Source: Halocynthiibacter sp. SDUM655004 (lineage in GTDB: Bacteria > Pseudomonadota > Alphaproteobacteria > Rhodobacterales > Rhodobacteraceae). From it: a stretch of DNA of 64,000 bases. Positions 1 through 7,867 of the stretch are shown here, in pieces. Made by a program: the position numbers and the translations under genes. The notes under the pieces were generated by a model. The model ran no database searches, was not told the DNA's origin, and saw nothing but the letters and a program-made list of their open reading frames with translations. The stretch's first letter is position 1, and each line of letters begins with the position of its first letter. Location: NCBI RefSeq assembly GCF_026015885.1, contig NZ_JAPDUG010000001.1, forward strand, positions 1,116,001 through 1,180,000, given 5' to 3'.

Positions 1-2218
1 AGATGCGTTTGGGCGCATCGAGGCGATAGGGCACCAGAAGCGTTGCGATCCGGTGGCGTGTGGCGGCGGGATAGCGCGCGGTCAGGAACGTGCTGACAGG
101 CAGTCCTTCGTAATCGGCGGGGTCCACATCAGGGAAATCGGTTTCCTGTGTGATCTCGGGTTTTCCGGCTTCGGACCAGACAACTTGACCATAAAAACCA
201 GCGCGTTCACCCGTGTTGCGGAACGAAGATTTGCCCAGCTCGAACGGGTTGTTCGCGTGCAGGAGCCAATCCACGGTGACAGGCGTTTCGGCATCGACCT
301 TGTCGATAATCACGAAATAGCTGTTGCGCACAAAATAGATTTCGCGCTCCGCCAATGTCACCTCTGGAGAGAGGCTTTGATAGGCGGGGGTTGCATCGCC
401 TTTGATAAAGATATGATCGTCATGCTCCTCCGCAGCCAGAATTTTGCCTGTGGCGCGCATGGCTTTGGATTTGTCTTTCTCGGCGTATTGGCCCTTGCCG
501 TTGATGAGGATCGCGTTCTTGGAACGCGTTTGACGCCGCCAGTTGCGGTGCATCGACGAGTTAAAGGCAACGTAGTGGCCGGACTGGATCGCAAGATCTT
601 CGCCATAGGCCGACATGCAGAAAGCGTTCTGGTCGCCGTGGCTGTGGCTGATCGAGCCGAATTGCGAGGATTTGAACACGAATTGGATGTGGTTGTCAGG
701 ATCCGCCATCGCGTGTTGTACGCCGACCCAGCCGATGCCTTTGAAATGGCGTAGGCCGTCTTCGGGCGGTGTCGCTTCGACGACTGGGAAATCGGTTTGA
801 AACACCATCTCGTCAAAGTTGGTGTCCCACCAGCCCCAGTTGTAGAAGGCCATCTCTGTGCCTGGATTGAGGCGCAGGTTTTCTTCGCAATACCATTGGT
901 AGGCGCCTTTGCCTGTAACGCCAGCGAACTGGCGCATGTTCAGGCCGGTCTTGATGCCGGGGAGGTCGCCTTGGGTGCTGTCATCGCCAAATGTACCGCG
1001 ACGAGTGTTCGGCGCTTTGCAATAGAGCGGGAAATCGCCCGTGGCCTGAAGGAAGGGGCGTTGATAAAGGTCAATGCCCGTGTAGGATTTGAGCCGGTTC
1101 GCCGCGTCGATAAGATAGGCCATGCCCATCATCCAGTAATTCGTACCCTCGGCCCAGCCGCCGTCATTGTCTGCCCATGGCGAATAGACGGTGAACAGGA
1201 ACTCAACGCAGTAGTGAAGCCATTCGCGCGCCTCGTCCTCTTCGTCATCGCCCAAGAGCGCGATACAGGCCGGAATAAGCGTGAGTGATACAGAGCGCAC
1301 AGCGTGGCTGTCATAGGGGAAGAGGTGGATTTTTGCGTTGCTGATCGCATGTTCGGCAATGTCACGCGTGCGTTCGAGCAGGGCCGCGCGCACGGTTTGG
1401 CGCTCTTCTTCGGAAAGCACGTCATAGAGCCAGTCATAGCCCCATGCGAGCGCGTTCGTGACGCGGTAAGCCCATTCATCCGTATAAGCGCGCGACGTGA
1501 CGCCCATCGGATCCCAAGATGCGACCTCGAGCAGCCATTCTTTGGCGCGTTCGGTTTGTTCGGCATTGCCGGTGACTTTACCGCCAATTGCGAGGTGGCG
1601 GATGGCGTACCACGCTTCTTGCAGGTCGATATAGGTTTGACGCCAGACAGGCGCGACGCGCTTGTGGTTCGGATAGCCTGCTGGCTCCTTCATCACTTCG
1701 CGGTCCATCCATGGCAGAACAGATTTTTCATAGAAGGTGGACCATGCGCAATGGTTGGAGTCTGCCTTGACCGCTTTCGTGAAATCCTTCAGGCGATCTG
1801 GCGTCATCCAGAGGCGCGGGTGTTCGCTGGTGACGTTCGCAAACCGTTCTTTGCGGTTGGGCAGGGGTGTTTCGGGCAGTCCTTCGGCAACTGTAAAGCT
1901 GCGGGTCGTGCTCCATGTCGTGGTCGGTGCGCCCTTGGCATCACACACTGCGTATGACCAGTAATGGGTGCCAGCGGCAAGCGGGGCGTCGGGCGTCAGG
2001 AAATTCAGAGGTACATTGGCGTAAACTTGCGTTGATTTGGCAGGGAACTCCGGATCGGTGGAGATACGTAGCACATAGTGCGCCTCATCTTCGATCACGG
2101 GAAGCCAAGTGAAACGCGGCGGGTTTTCGACGATATCTGTCGTTTCATCCGGCGCATATGCGATTGTGAGGCGGCCCGCTTTGGGTTCGTCGAGGGTTGG
2201 AAGCTTGGATGCGGGCAT
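1..2218 (-). CDS. PL15-like oligoalginate lyase (DUF4962/heparinase II-III), 3' end cut by window
   Basis: Partial gene of 739 codons running off the left edge; the start is ATG at 2218 behind a weak AAGAGATAAGG. The N-terminal part has a beta-sandwich DUF4962 segment, followed by an alpha-helical toroid and a heparinase II/III-type beta-sheet domain with SHSHGD (His525, His527). His305 and Arg308 in DSHAVR and Tyr361 in GTNYW have the same spacing as the catalytic His/Arg/Tyr of Agrobacterium Atu3025, a PL15 exolytic alginate lyase of about 776 residues, as I recall that structure. No signal peptide is seen, which fits cytoplasmic cleavage of imported oligouronides to unsaturated monomers. 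It is the last gene of the ABC transporter operon. The exact polysaccharide (alginate or another polyuronide) is inferred. Confidence 0.8.
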   Translation of the reverse strand, partial: MPASKLPTLDEPKAGRLTIAYAPDETTDIVENPPRFTWLPVIEDEAHYVLRISTDPEFPAKSTQVYANVPLNFLTPDAPLAAGTHYWSYAVCDAKGAPTTTWSTTRSFTVAEGLPETPLPNRKERFANVTSEHPRLWMTPDRLKDFTKAVKADSNHCAWSTFYEKSVLPWMDREVMKEPAGYPNHKRVAPVWRQTYIDLQEAWYAIRHLAIGGKVTGNAEQTERAKEWLLEVASWDPMGVTSRAYTDEWAYRVTNALAWGYDWLYDVLSEEERQTVRAALLERTRDIAEHAISNAKIHLFPYDSHAVRSVSLTLIPACIALLGDDEEDEAREWLHYCVEFLFTVYSPWADNDGGWAEGTNYWMMGMAYLIDAANRLKSYTGIDLYQRPFLQATGDFPLYCKAPNTRRGTFGDDSTQGDLPGIKTGLNMRQFAGVTGKGAYQWYCEENLRLNPGTEMAFYNWGWWDTNFDEMVFQTDFPVVEATPPEDGLRHFKGIGWVGVQHAMADPDNHIQFVFKSSQFGSISHSHGDQNAFCMSAYGEDLAIQSGHYVAFNSSMHRNWRRQTRSKNAILINGKGQYAEKDKSKAMRATGKILAAEEHDDHIFIKGDATPAYQSLSPEVTLAEREIYFVRNSYFVIIDKVDAETPVTVDWLLHANNPFELGKSSFRNTGERAGFYGQVVWSEAGKPEITQETDFPDVDPADYEGLPVSTFLTARYPAATRHRIATLLVPYRLDAPKRI

Positions 2219-2255
2219 TGTAGGGCCTTATCTCTTGATATTGCAGAATAAAGAG

Positions 2256-2281
2256 GCGTGGCCAGCCGTTGCCGGCCACGC
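2256..2281 (-). terminator. Hairpin between binding-protein and lyase genes
   Basis: Perfect 8-bp arms (GCGTGGCC/GGCCACGC) with a 10-base loop lie in the 80-bp gap between two co-directional genes. On the minus strand the stem is followed by a CTCTTTATT tract, so it could be a leaky terminator or a 3' stabiliser for the binding-protein mRNA. Confidence 0.5.
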
Positions 2282-2298
2282 TGTTTTCACTGTCTGGA

Positions 2299-3864
2299 TT
2301 ACCCGTACTGACGGGCGTAAGCGGAGTTTAGAACTTCAATTACGTCCTCGTAGCCCATCTTGTTGAGCGTCGCGACGTAGTCATCCCATTCCGCGGTTAT
2401 GTCGCCTGTACCAAGTACCCAAGCCTGCTGGCGCTCCAGCATATAGGTGCGCAGGGATGGCCAGTACTTGTCATAGACTTCCTGCTCTTCCTTGGTGAAT
2501 GCCACACCGAGGAACTGGTCGGTCAAGATATCGTGCTGGTCATAAAGCTCGATACCTTTGCGGGCGGCCTCTGCCGTCCACTGCCACTCGTAGCGGTAGT
2601 CCTGCCAGTAGCCGCGCTGGATTTGCGATCCAACGGCCCACATCTGAGCGTTTACAGGCTCGCCTTTGTTCAGAACTTCGTCCTTATAGATCGGCTCGCC
2701 GTCGACCATGTCGTAAGTTTCACCTTCGATACCGAAGTTAGAAAGAAGACGACCTTCCTCGGTGAACCAGAAGTCGAAGTATTTGATTGTTTCGACAGGG
2801 TTCTCGTTCTGGTGGCTGATTGCCCAACCGTCAGGTTTGATCGGAATACGGCGGTGCTCTTCGAGGCGACGTCCGCTTGGGCTTTCTGGTGGCAGGAACG
2901 GGATGAAGTTGAAGCCTTCAACCTTGTCGGCCAGAGCAGCGTTATAGCCCGATGTAGAAGCAAACCAGTCGTGTGTGAAACCACCGAGGTCTTCGGACAG
3001 AAGATATTCACGTGCAGAGGATCCGCGCGTAAAGACTTCTGGGTCAATCAGACCTTCTTCGTACCATTTGGCGACCATTGCGAGACCATCACGATAAGCT
3101 TCTTGCGCATAAGGATGCTCAAGCTTGCCTTCGTCGTTCACAAGGAAATCGTGATATGTGTCGGAACCGGAGGAGCGACCGTCCCAGAGAACAACGAGGC
3201 GGATAACTTCTTCCCAATCGCGGAAGAAGGCCGGAACCTCGTCTTTCATACCGTTGCCGTTTGGATCCTGATCGCGGAAAGCAACAAGAACGTCATAAAG
3301 CTCGTCAACGGTGTTTGGCTGCTCAAGGCCGAGCTTGTCGAGCCAGTCCTGACGGATGAAGTACGCCCGACCGTATTTGCCGTCTGGAAGGTACGGGATG
3401 TAGTAGTAGTTGCCATCGTAAGCAGAGATCGCCTCTTTCAGGCCAGGGTGGCTATCCCAGAACGCCTTGATGTTTGGCGCGTGCTCTTCAACCAGATCGT
3501 TCAGCGGAACGAATGCGCCCTGTGGGCCAAATTCGTTAACCGGCTGTTTGATCAAGTGGCCGCCCACGATGTCTGGCATGTCGCCGGATGCAATCAGCAG
3601 GTTCATGGATTCGGCGGAGTCTTTTGTATTTTTGCCGAATGTCTGGTCAACAAGATGAATACCGGTCATCTCGCGCGCGGCTTCCTCTACGGGGTAGATC
3701 TGGCTTGCGTCACCACCAACGCCATAGCCCTGTGCGCGGGGCCAGTGCATGTGAATTGTCAGTTCCAGCGGTTCGTCAACGATCTTCAGGTGATCGTCGG
3801 CAAAAGCCGGTGCCGTGAGGGCCGTTGTGGCCAGCATGGCGAGGGGTAAAGACAGTTTTCGCAT
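2299..3864 (-). CDS. AlgQ-type extracellular solute-binding protein of ABC transporter
   Basis: A 521-residue periplasmic binding protein with a Sec signal peptide (cut near AFA-DD, residues 1-22) and no lipobox. The body resembles the long family-1 binding proteins (AlgQ/LipO type) that bind oligosaccharides. Residues 200-209 (DPNGNGMKDE) match the EF-hand-like calcium loop of Sphingomonas AlgQ2 at D1, N3, N5, D9 and E10; position 7 is Met where AlgQ2, as I recall, has Lys. The SD GGGAGGAAC lies just upstream of ATG 3864. It is the fourth gene of the operon, after the permeases, and precedes the lyase gene, so oligouronides are the likely ligand; the ligand itself is inferred. Confidence 0.85.
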   Translation of the reverse strand: MRKLSLPLAMLATTALTAPAFADDHLKIVDEPLELTIHMHWPRAQGYGVGGDASQIYPVEEAAREMTGIHLVDQTFGKNTKDSAESMNLLIASGDMPDIVGGHLIKQPVNEFGPQGAFVPLNDLVEEHAPNIKAFWDSHPGLKEAISAYDGNYYYIPYLPDGKYGRAYFIRQDWLDKLGLEQPNTVDELYDVLVAFRDQDPNGNGMKDEVPAFFRDWEEVIRLVVLWDGRSSGSDTYHDFLVNDEGKLEHPYAQEAYRDGLAMVAKWYEEGLIDPEVFTRGSSAREYLLSEDLGGFTHDWFASTSGYNAALADKVEGFNFIPFLPPESPSGRRLEEHRRIPIKPDGWAISHQNENPVETIKYFDFWFTEEGRLLSNFGIEGETYDMVDGEPIYKDEVLNKGEPVNAQMWAVGSQIQRGYWQDYRYEWQWTAEAARKGIELYDQHDILTDQFLGVAFTKEEQEVYDKYWPSLRTYMLERQQAWVLGTGDITAEWDDYVATLNKMGYEDVIEVLNSAYARQYG

Positions 3865-3905
3865 AAGTTCCTCCCTTTGGTGCGATAGTCGGTTTTGGTG
3901 TCCCG

Positions 3906-3951
3906 CGGGCCGGTTCAGCGGCCCGAGGGTATTTGTTTGGCGGTGCCGCCT
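3906..3951 (-). other. Two hairpins in permease/binding-protein gap
   Basis: CGGGCCG/CGGCCCG (3906-3925, 6-base loop) and the compact palindrome GGCGGTGCCGCC, which ends at the permease stop codon, lie in the 85-bp gap. There is no clear U-tract on the minus strand, so RNA processing or stability of the downstream binding-protein message is more likely than termination. Confidence 0.4.
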
Positions 3952-4831
3952 ATTCCTTCACTCCACCCAGCAAGATGCCCTTGCTGAAGTACTTCTGGAG
4001 GAAGGGGTAGATGAGCAAGATCGGGATGATCGAGCAGACGATGATCGCGGCGCTAACGGTTTCCACGGAGTAGGGCGCATTGATCAGCTCGGCACCAAAG
4101 CTCTCGTCGTCTGTGAGTTCGGTGATGACGTGGCGCAGGTAAACTTGCAGCGGGATCTTGTCTTCATCCTGCAAGAGCACCATTGCCCAGAAAAAGCCGT
4201 TCCAGCGCGAGACGATGCAAAAGAGCGAGACCGTTGCGATGGCAGGCTTGGAGAGCGGCATATAGACCTTCCACAAGACCTGAAACTCATTGGCGCCATC
4301 CATGCGCGCAGCTTCCTCGAAACTCTGCGGGATTCCTTCAAAGAAGTTGCGCAGCAGGATGATGTTAAAGCCGTTGACCGCGAAGCCGATGATGATACCG
4401 AAGTAGCTGTCGAGCAGGCCCAGATCACGCATGTTCAGGAAGAAGGGGATAAGCCCTGCGTTGAACCACATGGTAAAGGCCACCACGAGGTTCCAGAACC
4501 GACGCCCGAAGAGTTGCGGGCGCGACAGAGCGTATGCTCCCGGAATGATGAACGCGAGGCTCATCAAGGTTCCGCCGATCGTATAGATGAACGTGTTCTT
4601 GTAGCTGGTCCAGAACTGTGGCTCGATCAGCACCCGTTTGTAGGCTTCGATTGTGAAGTCTATCGGCGTCAGAACGATGTTCCCCGCTCGGGCCTCAAAG
4701 CCGCTGCTGAGCGACAGTGAGGTGATATAGATGAACGGGTACAACGTGGAGATCGCAAAGAGCGTGATCAGCACCATGTTGACGATAACGAAGAGCTTAT
4801 CGCCGCGAGAGTAGAGGTTCATGTTTGCCAT
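3950..4831 (-). CDS. CUT1 ABC permease (AlgM2/YtcP type)
   Basis: A 293-residue inner-membrane permease with six predicted TM helices. The BPD_transp_1 EAA-like loop reads EEAARMDGANEFQVLWKVYMPLSKP, here around residues 172-196, and contacts the ATPase. The C terminus (LQKYFSKGILLGGVKE) is typical of YtcP/AlgM2 proteins. The start is ATG 4831 with AGGAGG eight bases upstream. It is paired with the second permease across a 12-bp gap, together forming the heterodimeric channel of a carbohydrate importer. Assignment to polyuronide import comes from the neighbouring AlgQ-like protein and PL15-like lyase. Confidence 0.88.
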   Translation of the reverse strand: MANMNLYSRGDKLFVIVNMVLITLFAISTLYPFIYITSLSLSSGFEARAGNIVLTPIDFTIEAYKRVLIEPQFWTSYKNTFIYTIGGTLMSLAFIIPGAYALSRPQLFGRRFWNLVVAFTMWFNAGLIPFFLNMRDLGLLDSYFGIIIGFAVNGFNIILLRNFFEGIPQSFEEAARMDGANEFQVLWKVYMPLSKPAIATVSLFCIVSRWNGFFWAMVLLQDEDKIPLQVYLRHVITELTDDESFGAELINAPYSVETVSAAIIVCSIIPILLIYPFLQKYFSKGILLGGVKE

Positions 4832-4843
4832 GGTCTTTTCCTC

Positions 4844-5839
4844 CTACCAGAGCGATGTGCGCGAATAGCGCTTCGAGATCGTGTTCGCGGTCATCACGAG
4901 GATGAAAGCAACCACAGCGTTAAAGAGACCAGCAGCAGCGGCAAAGTCGTACTGACCGCCCTGAAGACCCTGACGATAGATGAAGGTGTTCACCACATCG
5001 GCAGTCTCATAGGTCGCTGGCTGATAGAGCAGGATGATCATCTCGAACGAGATTTCGAGGATGTTACCAATGCGGATAATCAGCATGATGATGATGGTCG
5101 GAAGGATCGACGGAACCGTGATCTTCCACATCATTTGCCAGCGGCTTGCGCCATCCACCACAGCGGACTCATAGAGCGTCGGAGAGACACCAGCGATCGC
5201 AGCGAGATAGACGATCGACTGGAAGCCAGCCTCTTGCCAGATGCCCGTACCGATAAAGATCGGGCGGAACCATTCAGGCTTTGTCAGGAAGTAGATCGGC
5301 TCTATACCAAACCAGCCAATGATCGTGTTGACGATCCCCGCCGACGGCGAGAAGGCCGTCATCACAATCCCTGCGATAATCACCGAAGAGATGAAGTGTG
5401 GCAGGTAAACGATTGTTTGGGCTGACTTTTTGAAGGTCTGGTTCAACACTTCGTTGAACATCAGCGCCAGCAGGATCGGAACAGGGAACCCGAACAAAAG
5501 CCCATAGGCACTCATGATGATCGTATTGCGCAGCGCGCGCAGGAACTGGTCGTTTTCAAAGAGCGTGTGGAAATGCTCCAACCCGACCCAAGGGCTTCCG
5601 GCAATGCCGCGGAATACAGAGTAATCCTTGAAGGCGATCTGTAGCCCGTACATCGGCTTATAAAGGAAGACCATCAACCAGATGATTGTGGGCAACAGCA
5701 ACGCATAGAGCTGCCACTCCCGCTTGAGGTGGTCTCCCACCTTCTGGATGCGTGTGCGTTTGCGGCGACGTTGGGATTCAGTGGCATCAAAGACCAATTG
5801 CTCGGTCGTTGGGCCTGAGAAATTGGGATCGTTTGTCAT
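4844..5839 (-). CDS. CUT1 ABC permease (AlgM1/LplB type)
   Basis: A 331-residue permease with a cytoplasmic N-terminal extension of about 35 residues rich in Arg/Lys (ESQRRRKRTRIQKVG), then six TM helices. The EAA loop with YESAVVDGASRWQMMWKITVP is near residues 223-243. The ending (SKRYSRTSLW) is characteristic of LplB/AlgM1 proteins. Its ATG overlaps the TGA of the ATPase gene (ATGA at 5836-5839), so translation is probably coupled. It should pair with the 3950-4831 permease. Confidence 0.88.
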   Translation of the reverse strand: MTNDPNFSGPTTEQLVFDATESQRRRKRTRIQKVGDHLKREWQLYALLLPTIIWLMVFLYKPMYGLQIAFKDYSVFRGIAGSPWVGLEHFHTLFENDQFLRALRNTIIMSAYGLLFGFPVPILLALMFNEVLNQTFKKSAQTIVYLPHFISSVIIAGIVMTAFSPSAGIVNTIIGWFGIEPIYFLTKPEWFRPIFIGTGIWQEAGFQSIVYLAAIAGVSPTLYESAVVDGASRWQMMWKITVPSILPTIIIMLIIRIGNILEISFEMIILLYQPATYETADVVNTFIYRQGLQGGQYDFAAAAGLFNAVVAFILVMTANTISKRYSRTSLW

Positions 5840-6939
5840 TGCTCCAACACCTGTCCGGGCAGGGCCTGTCCGGTTGCCTTGTCAAAGACACGGATCAGGT
5901 GCGGTTCGATGTTGAAACCAGAGATGCCGTCAAGAATATCCATCTGTCCGACAGTCTCGGTCCGAATGACAAATGGTGCGCCCTGAAGGCTGGCGTGAAT
6001 GAGCGCCTCGGACCCAAGCGTTTCGATCAGATCCACATCAACGGGCACGTTGCCACCTTCGTCTTTCGCGGCAACGGTGACGAATTCGGGGCGGATGCCA
6101 AGGATAACCTCGGTGCCCACGGCGTTTTCCAGCGACGGTAGCTTGGCGAGCTGAAGGCGGTTGCCGTCAAACTCGGCGATTGGCCCGGTTTCACCAGCGA
6201 CGATCTTTGCATCCACCATGTTCATGGGGGGAGAGCCGAGGAAGCCCGCAACAAAGGTATTTGCAGGGTTCAGGAACAGGTCCATCGGCGTCCCGACCTG
6301 CTCGATACGGCCGTCATGCATAACAACGATACGGTCAGCGAGCGTCATGGCCTCGACCTGATCATGCGTCACATAGATCGACGTCACGCCAAGACGCTTG
6401 TGGAGGCGCTTGATTTCGGCGCGCATCTGCGTGCGCAGCTTGGCATCGAGGTTGGAGAGGGGTTCGTCAAAAAGGAACACTTTAGGCTGGCGCACAATGG
6501 CGCGCCCCATGGCCACACGCTGGCGTTGTCCACCGGACAAATCAGCAGGGCGGCGTTCCAGATATTCGGTCAGGCCGAGGATGCCGCCAACTTCTTTGAC
6601 TTGGCTTTCAATCTCGGCTTTTGGGGTTCTGCGGATACGCAGACCGAAGGCAATATTATCCGCAACATTCAGGTGGGGATAGAGCGCGTAGTTCTGGAAT
6701 ACCATCGCCACGTCGCGGTCTTTTGGTGCAACTTGGTTAACGTATCTTCCATCGATAGAGAGGTCGCCGTCGGTGATCTCTTCCAGGCCGGCGATCATGC
6801 GCAATGTCGTCGATTTTCCGCATCCGGACGGGCCGACAAGGACAACAAATTCCTTCTCTTGCACTTCCAGATCAATTCCATGCACGACCTCTAGTTGGCC
6901 GTAAGCCTTGGTAATGCCATTCAAGCTAACGCCAGACAT
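5836..6939 (-). CDS. Sugar ABC transporter ATPase (UgpC/MsmX/AlgS type)
   Basis: A 367-residue nucleotide-binding protein with Walker A GPSGCGKST (about residues 37-45), Q-loop MVFQNYALYPH, signature LSGGQRQR, Walker B VFLFDEPLSNLDAKL and H-loop THDQ. A C-terminal TOBE/MalK-like regulatory region covers about residues 240-367. The length matches the UgpC/MalK family. It is the first gene of the leftward operon, with GAGGAGG close to ATG 6939. It probably drives the two following permeases; cross-use by other CUT1 importers is possible because these ATPases are often shared. Confidence 0.92.
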   Translation of the reverse strand: MSGVSLNGITKAYGQLEVVHGIDLEVQEKEFVVLVGPSGCGKSTTLRMIAGLEEITDGDLSIDGRYVNQVAPKDRDVAMVFQNYALYPHLNVADNIAFGLRIRRTPKAEIESQVKEVGGILGLTEYLERRPADLSGGQRQRVAMGRAIVRQPKVFLFDEPLSNLDAKLRTQMRAEIKRLHKRLGVTSIYVTHDQVEAMTLADRIVVMHDGRIEQVGTPMDLFLNPANTFVAGFLGSPPMNMVDAKIVAGETGPIAEFDGNRLQLAKLPSLENAVGTEVILGIRPEFVTVAAKDEGGNVPVDVDLIETLGSEALIHASLQGAPFVIRTETVGQMDILDGISGFNIEPHLIRVFDKATGQALPGQVLEQ

Positions 6940-7003
6940 AGCTCCTCCTCTTGATGCGCCAAATCGAGGCGCTCCCCCAGCGGTCGATTCGCCGCCAACT
7001 CAA

Positions 7004-7042
7004 TTCTGGTATACTAGTAAAAGTTCTGGTATACTAGTAAAA
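7004..7042. promoter_or_regulatory. Tandem GntR/FCD-type operators in divergent promoter
   Basis: The 19-base unit TTCTGGTATACTAGTAAAA occurs twice, at 7004-7022 and 7024-7042, with an exact 20-bp period. Each copy holds TGGTATACTA (7007-7016, 7027-7036), which fits the TNGTNNACNA half-palindrome typical of FadR/FCD GntR regulators, and each extends into TACTAGTA. The pair lies between the ABC operon and the gntR gene. Two turns of helix between centres would put two dimers on one DNA face. Assignment to the adjacent regulator is inference. Confidence 0.75.
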
Positions 7043-7043
7043 A

Positions 7044-7072
7044 TTGTTATAGCTTGTTTAATGAGTTAATGC
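7044..7072 (+). promoter_or_regulatory. Possible sigma-70-type promoter of gntR-MATE
   Basis: TTGTTA (7044-7049), 17 bases, then TAATGC (7067-7072), directly downstream of the tandem operators and 57 bases before the gntR start. The boxes are only moderate matches. Confidence 0.35.
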
Positions 7073-7128
7073 TGCTATCTAGTGGTCCTGCTAAGATTAG
7101 TGGCAAGAATTGAGAGGAGAAACTGCAG

Positions 7129-7821
7129 ATGGTCCAAGCGAGTCCAAGAAGCGAGAGACGGACGAGTGTCGACGAGGTTTTCGAGTTTCTGCAGGAAGAG
7201 ATATCTTCAATGCGGCTCAGACCCGGCGACAAGATTTCCGAGGCAGATGTTGCGAACCGCTTTGGCGTTTCACGCCAGCCCGTACGCGATGCGTTTAGCC
7301 GCCTTGCCAACCTTGATCTGCTTTTGATCCGTCCGCAGCGCGCAACCGAAGTCAAACGCTTCTCTATGCGTGAAATCGAAAAATCCCGCTTTGTGCGGAC
7401 TGCCGTTGAGAAAGAAGCCTTGCGTCGTGCTTCAGAATTTTGCGACGAGGTCGGCGCTGCGCAATTGGACGCGGAGCTTGCTCAACAGAAGGTTGCTCTG
7501 AAGAAGCAAGACCTCGAAGAGTTTGGCCGCTTGGATTACGCTTTCCACCAAACGCTTTGCAAGATTGCCAAGGCGGAATTTGCATTCGATGTTATTATGG
7601 CCGAGAAATCCAAGGTTGATCGTCTTTGCATGTTGAGCCTCGCGAAAGCTGACCGGATGGTAGATCTCGTTGAGGATCACACCGAAATCGCGGAGGCCGT
7701 CAAAAACCATGATGCAGATAGCGCGCTTGCCGCTGCGCAAAAGCACCTGAGCCGCCTCGATAAAACGATTGAGCGTATCACGGAAACAAATGCGCATTAC
7801 TTCGAGCCGGAACTTGTATGA
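7129..7821 (+). CDS. GntR family transcriptional regulator, FCD domain
   Basis: A 230-residue DNA-binding regulator. The winged helix (about residues 14-78) includes ISEADVANRFGVSRQPVRDAF. The all-helical FCD effector domain (about 83-215) carries the expected metal ligands Asp136, His140, His184 and His206. FCD regulators commonly sense carboxylated sugars or organic acids and repress divergent catabolic operons. It starts at ATG 7129 after GAGGAGAAACTGCAG. It is divergent from the ABC/lyase operon across a gap carrying two tandem operator repeats, and related sites lie before the Gfo/Idh and TRAP genes. The effector is probably a uronate pathway intermediate, which is inference. Confidence 0.9.
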   Translation: MVQASPRSERRTSVDEVFEFLQEEISSMRLRPGDKISEADVANRFGVSRQPVRDAFSRLANLDLLLIRPQRATEVKRFSMREIEKSRFVRTAVEKEALRRASEFCDEVGAAQLDAELAQQKVALKKQDLEEFGRLDYAFHQTLCKIAKAEFAFDVIMAEKSKVDRLCMLSLAKADRMVDLVEDHTEIAEAVKNHDADSALAAAQKHLSRLDKTIERITETNAHYFEPELV

Positions 7822-7867
7822 GGCTCTTCTTTAGCATCGATCTGAAAGGCGCCGGACCTCTCGCTCA

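Noticed and set aside
2533-3849. Long open frame antisense to the AlgQ-type binding-protein gene
   Set aside because: Mirrors the codon bias of the real gene, has no domain and no ribosome site; a shadow frame.
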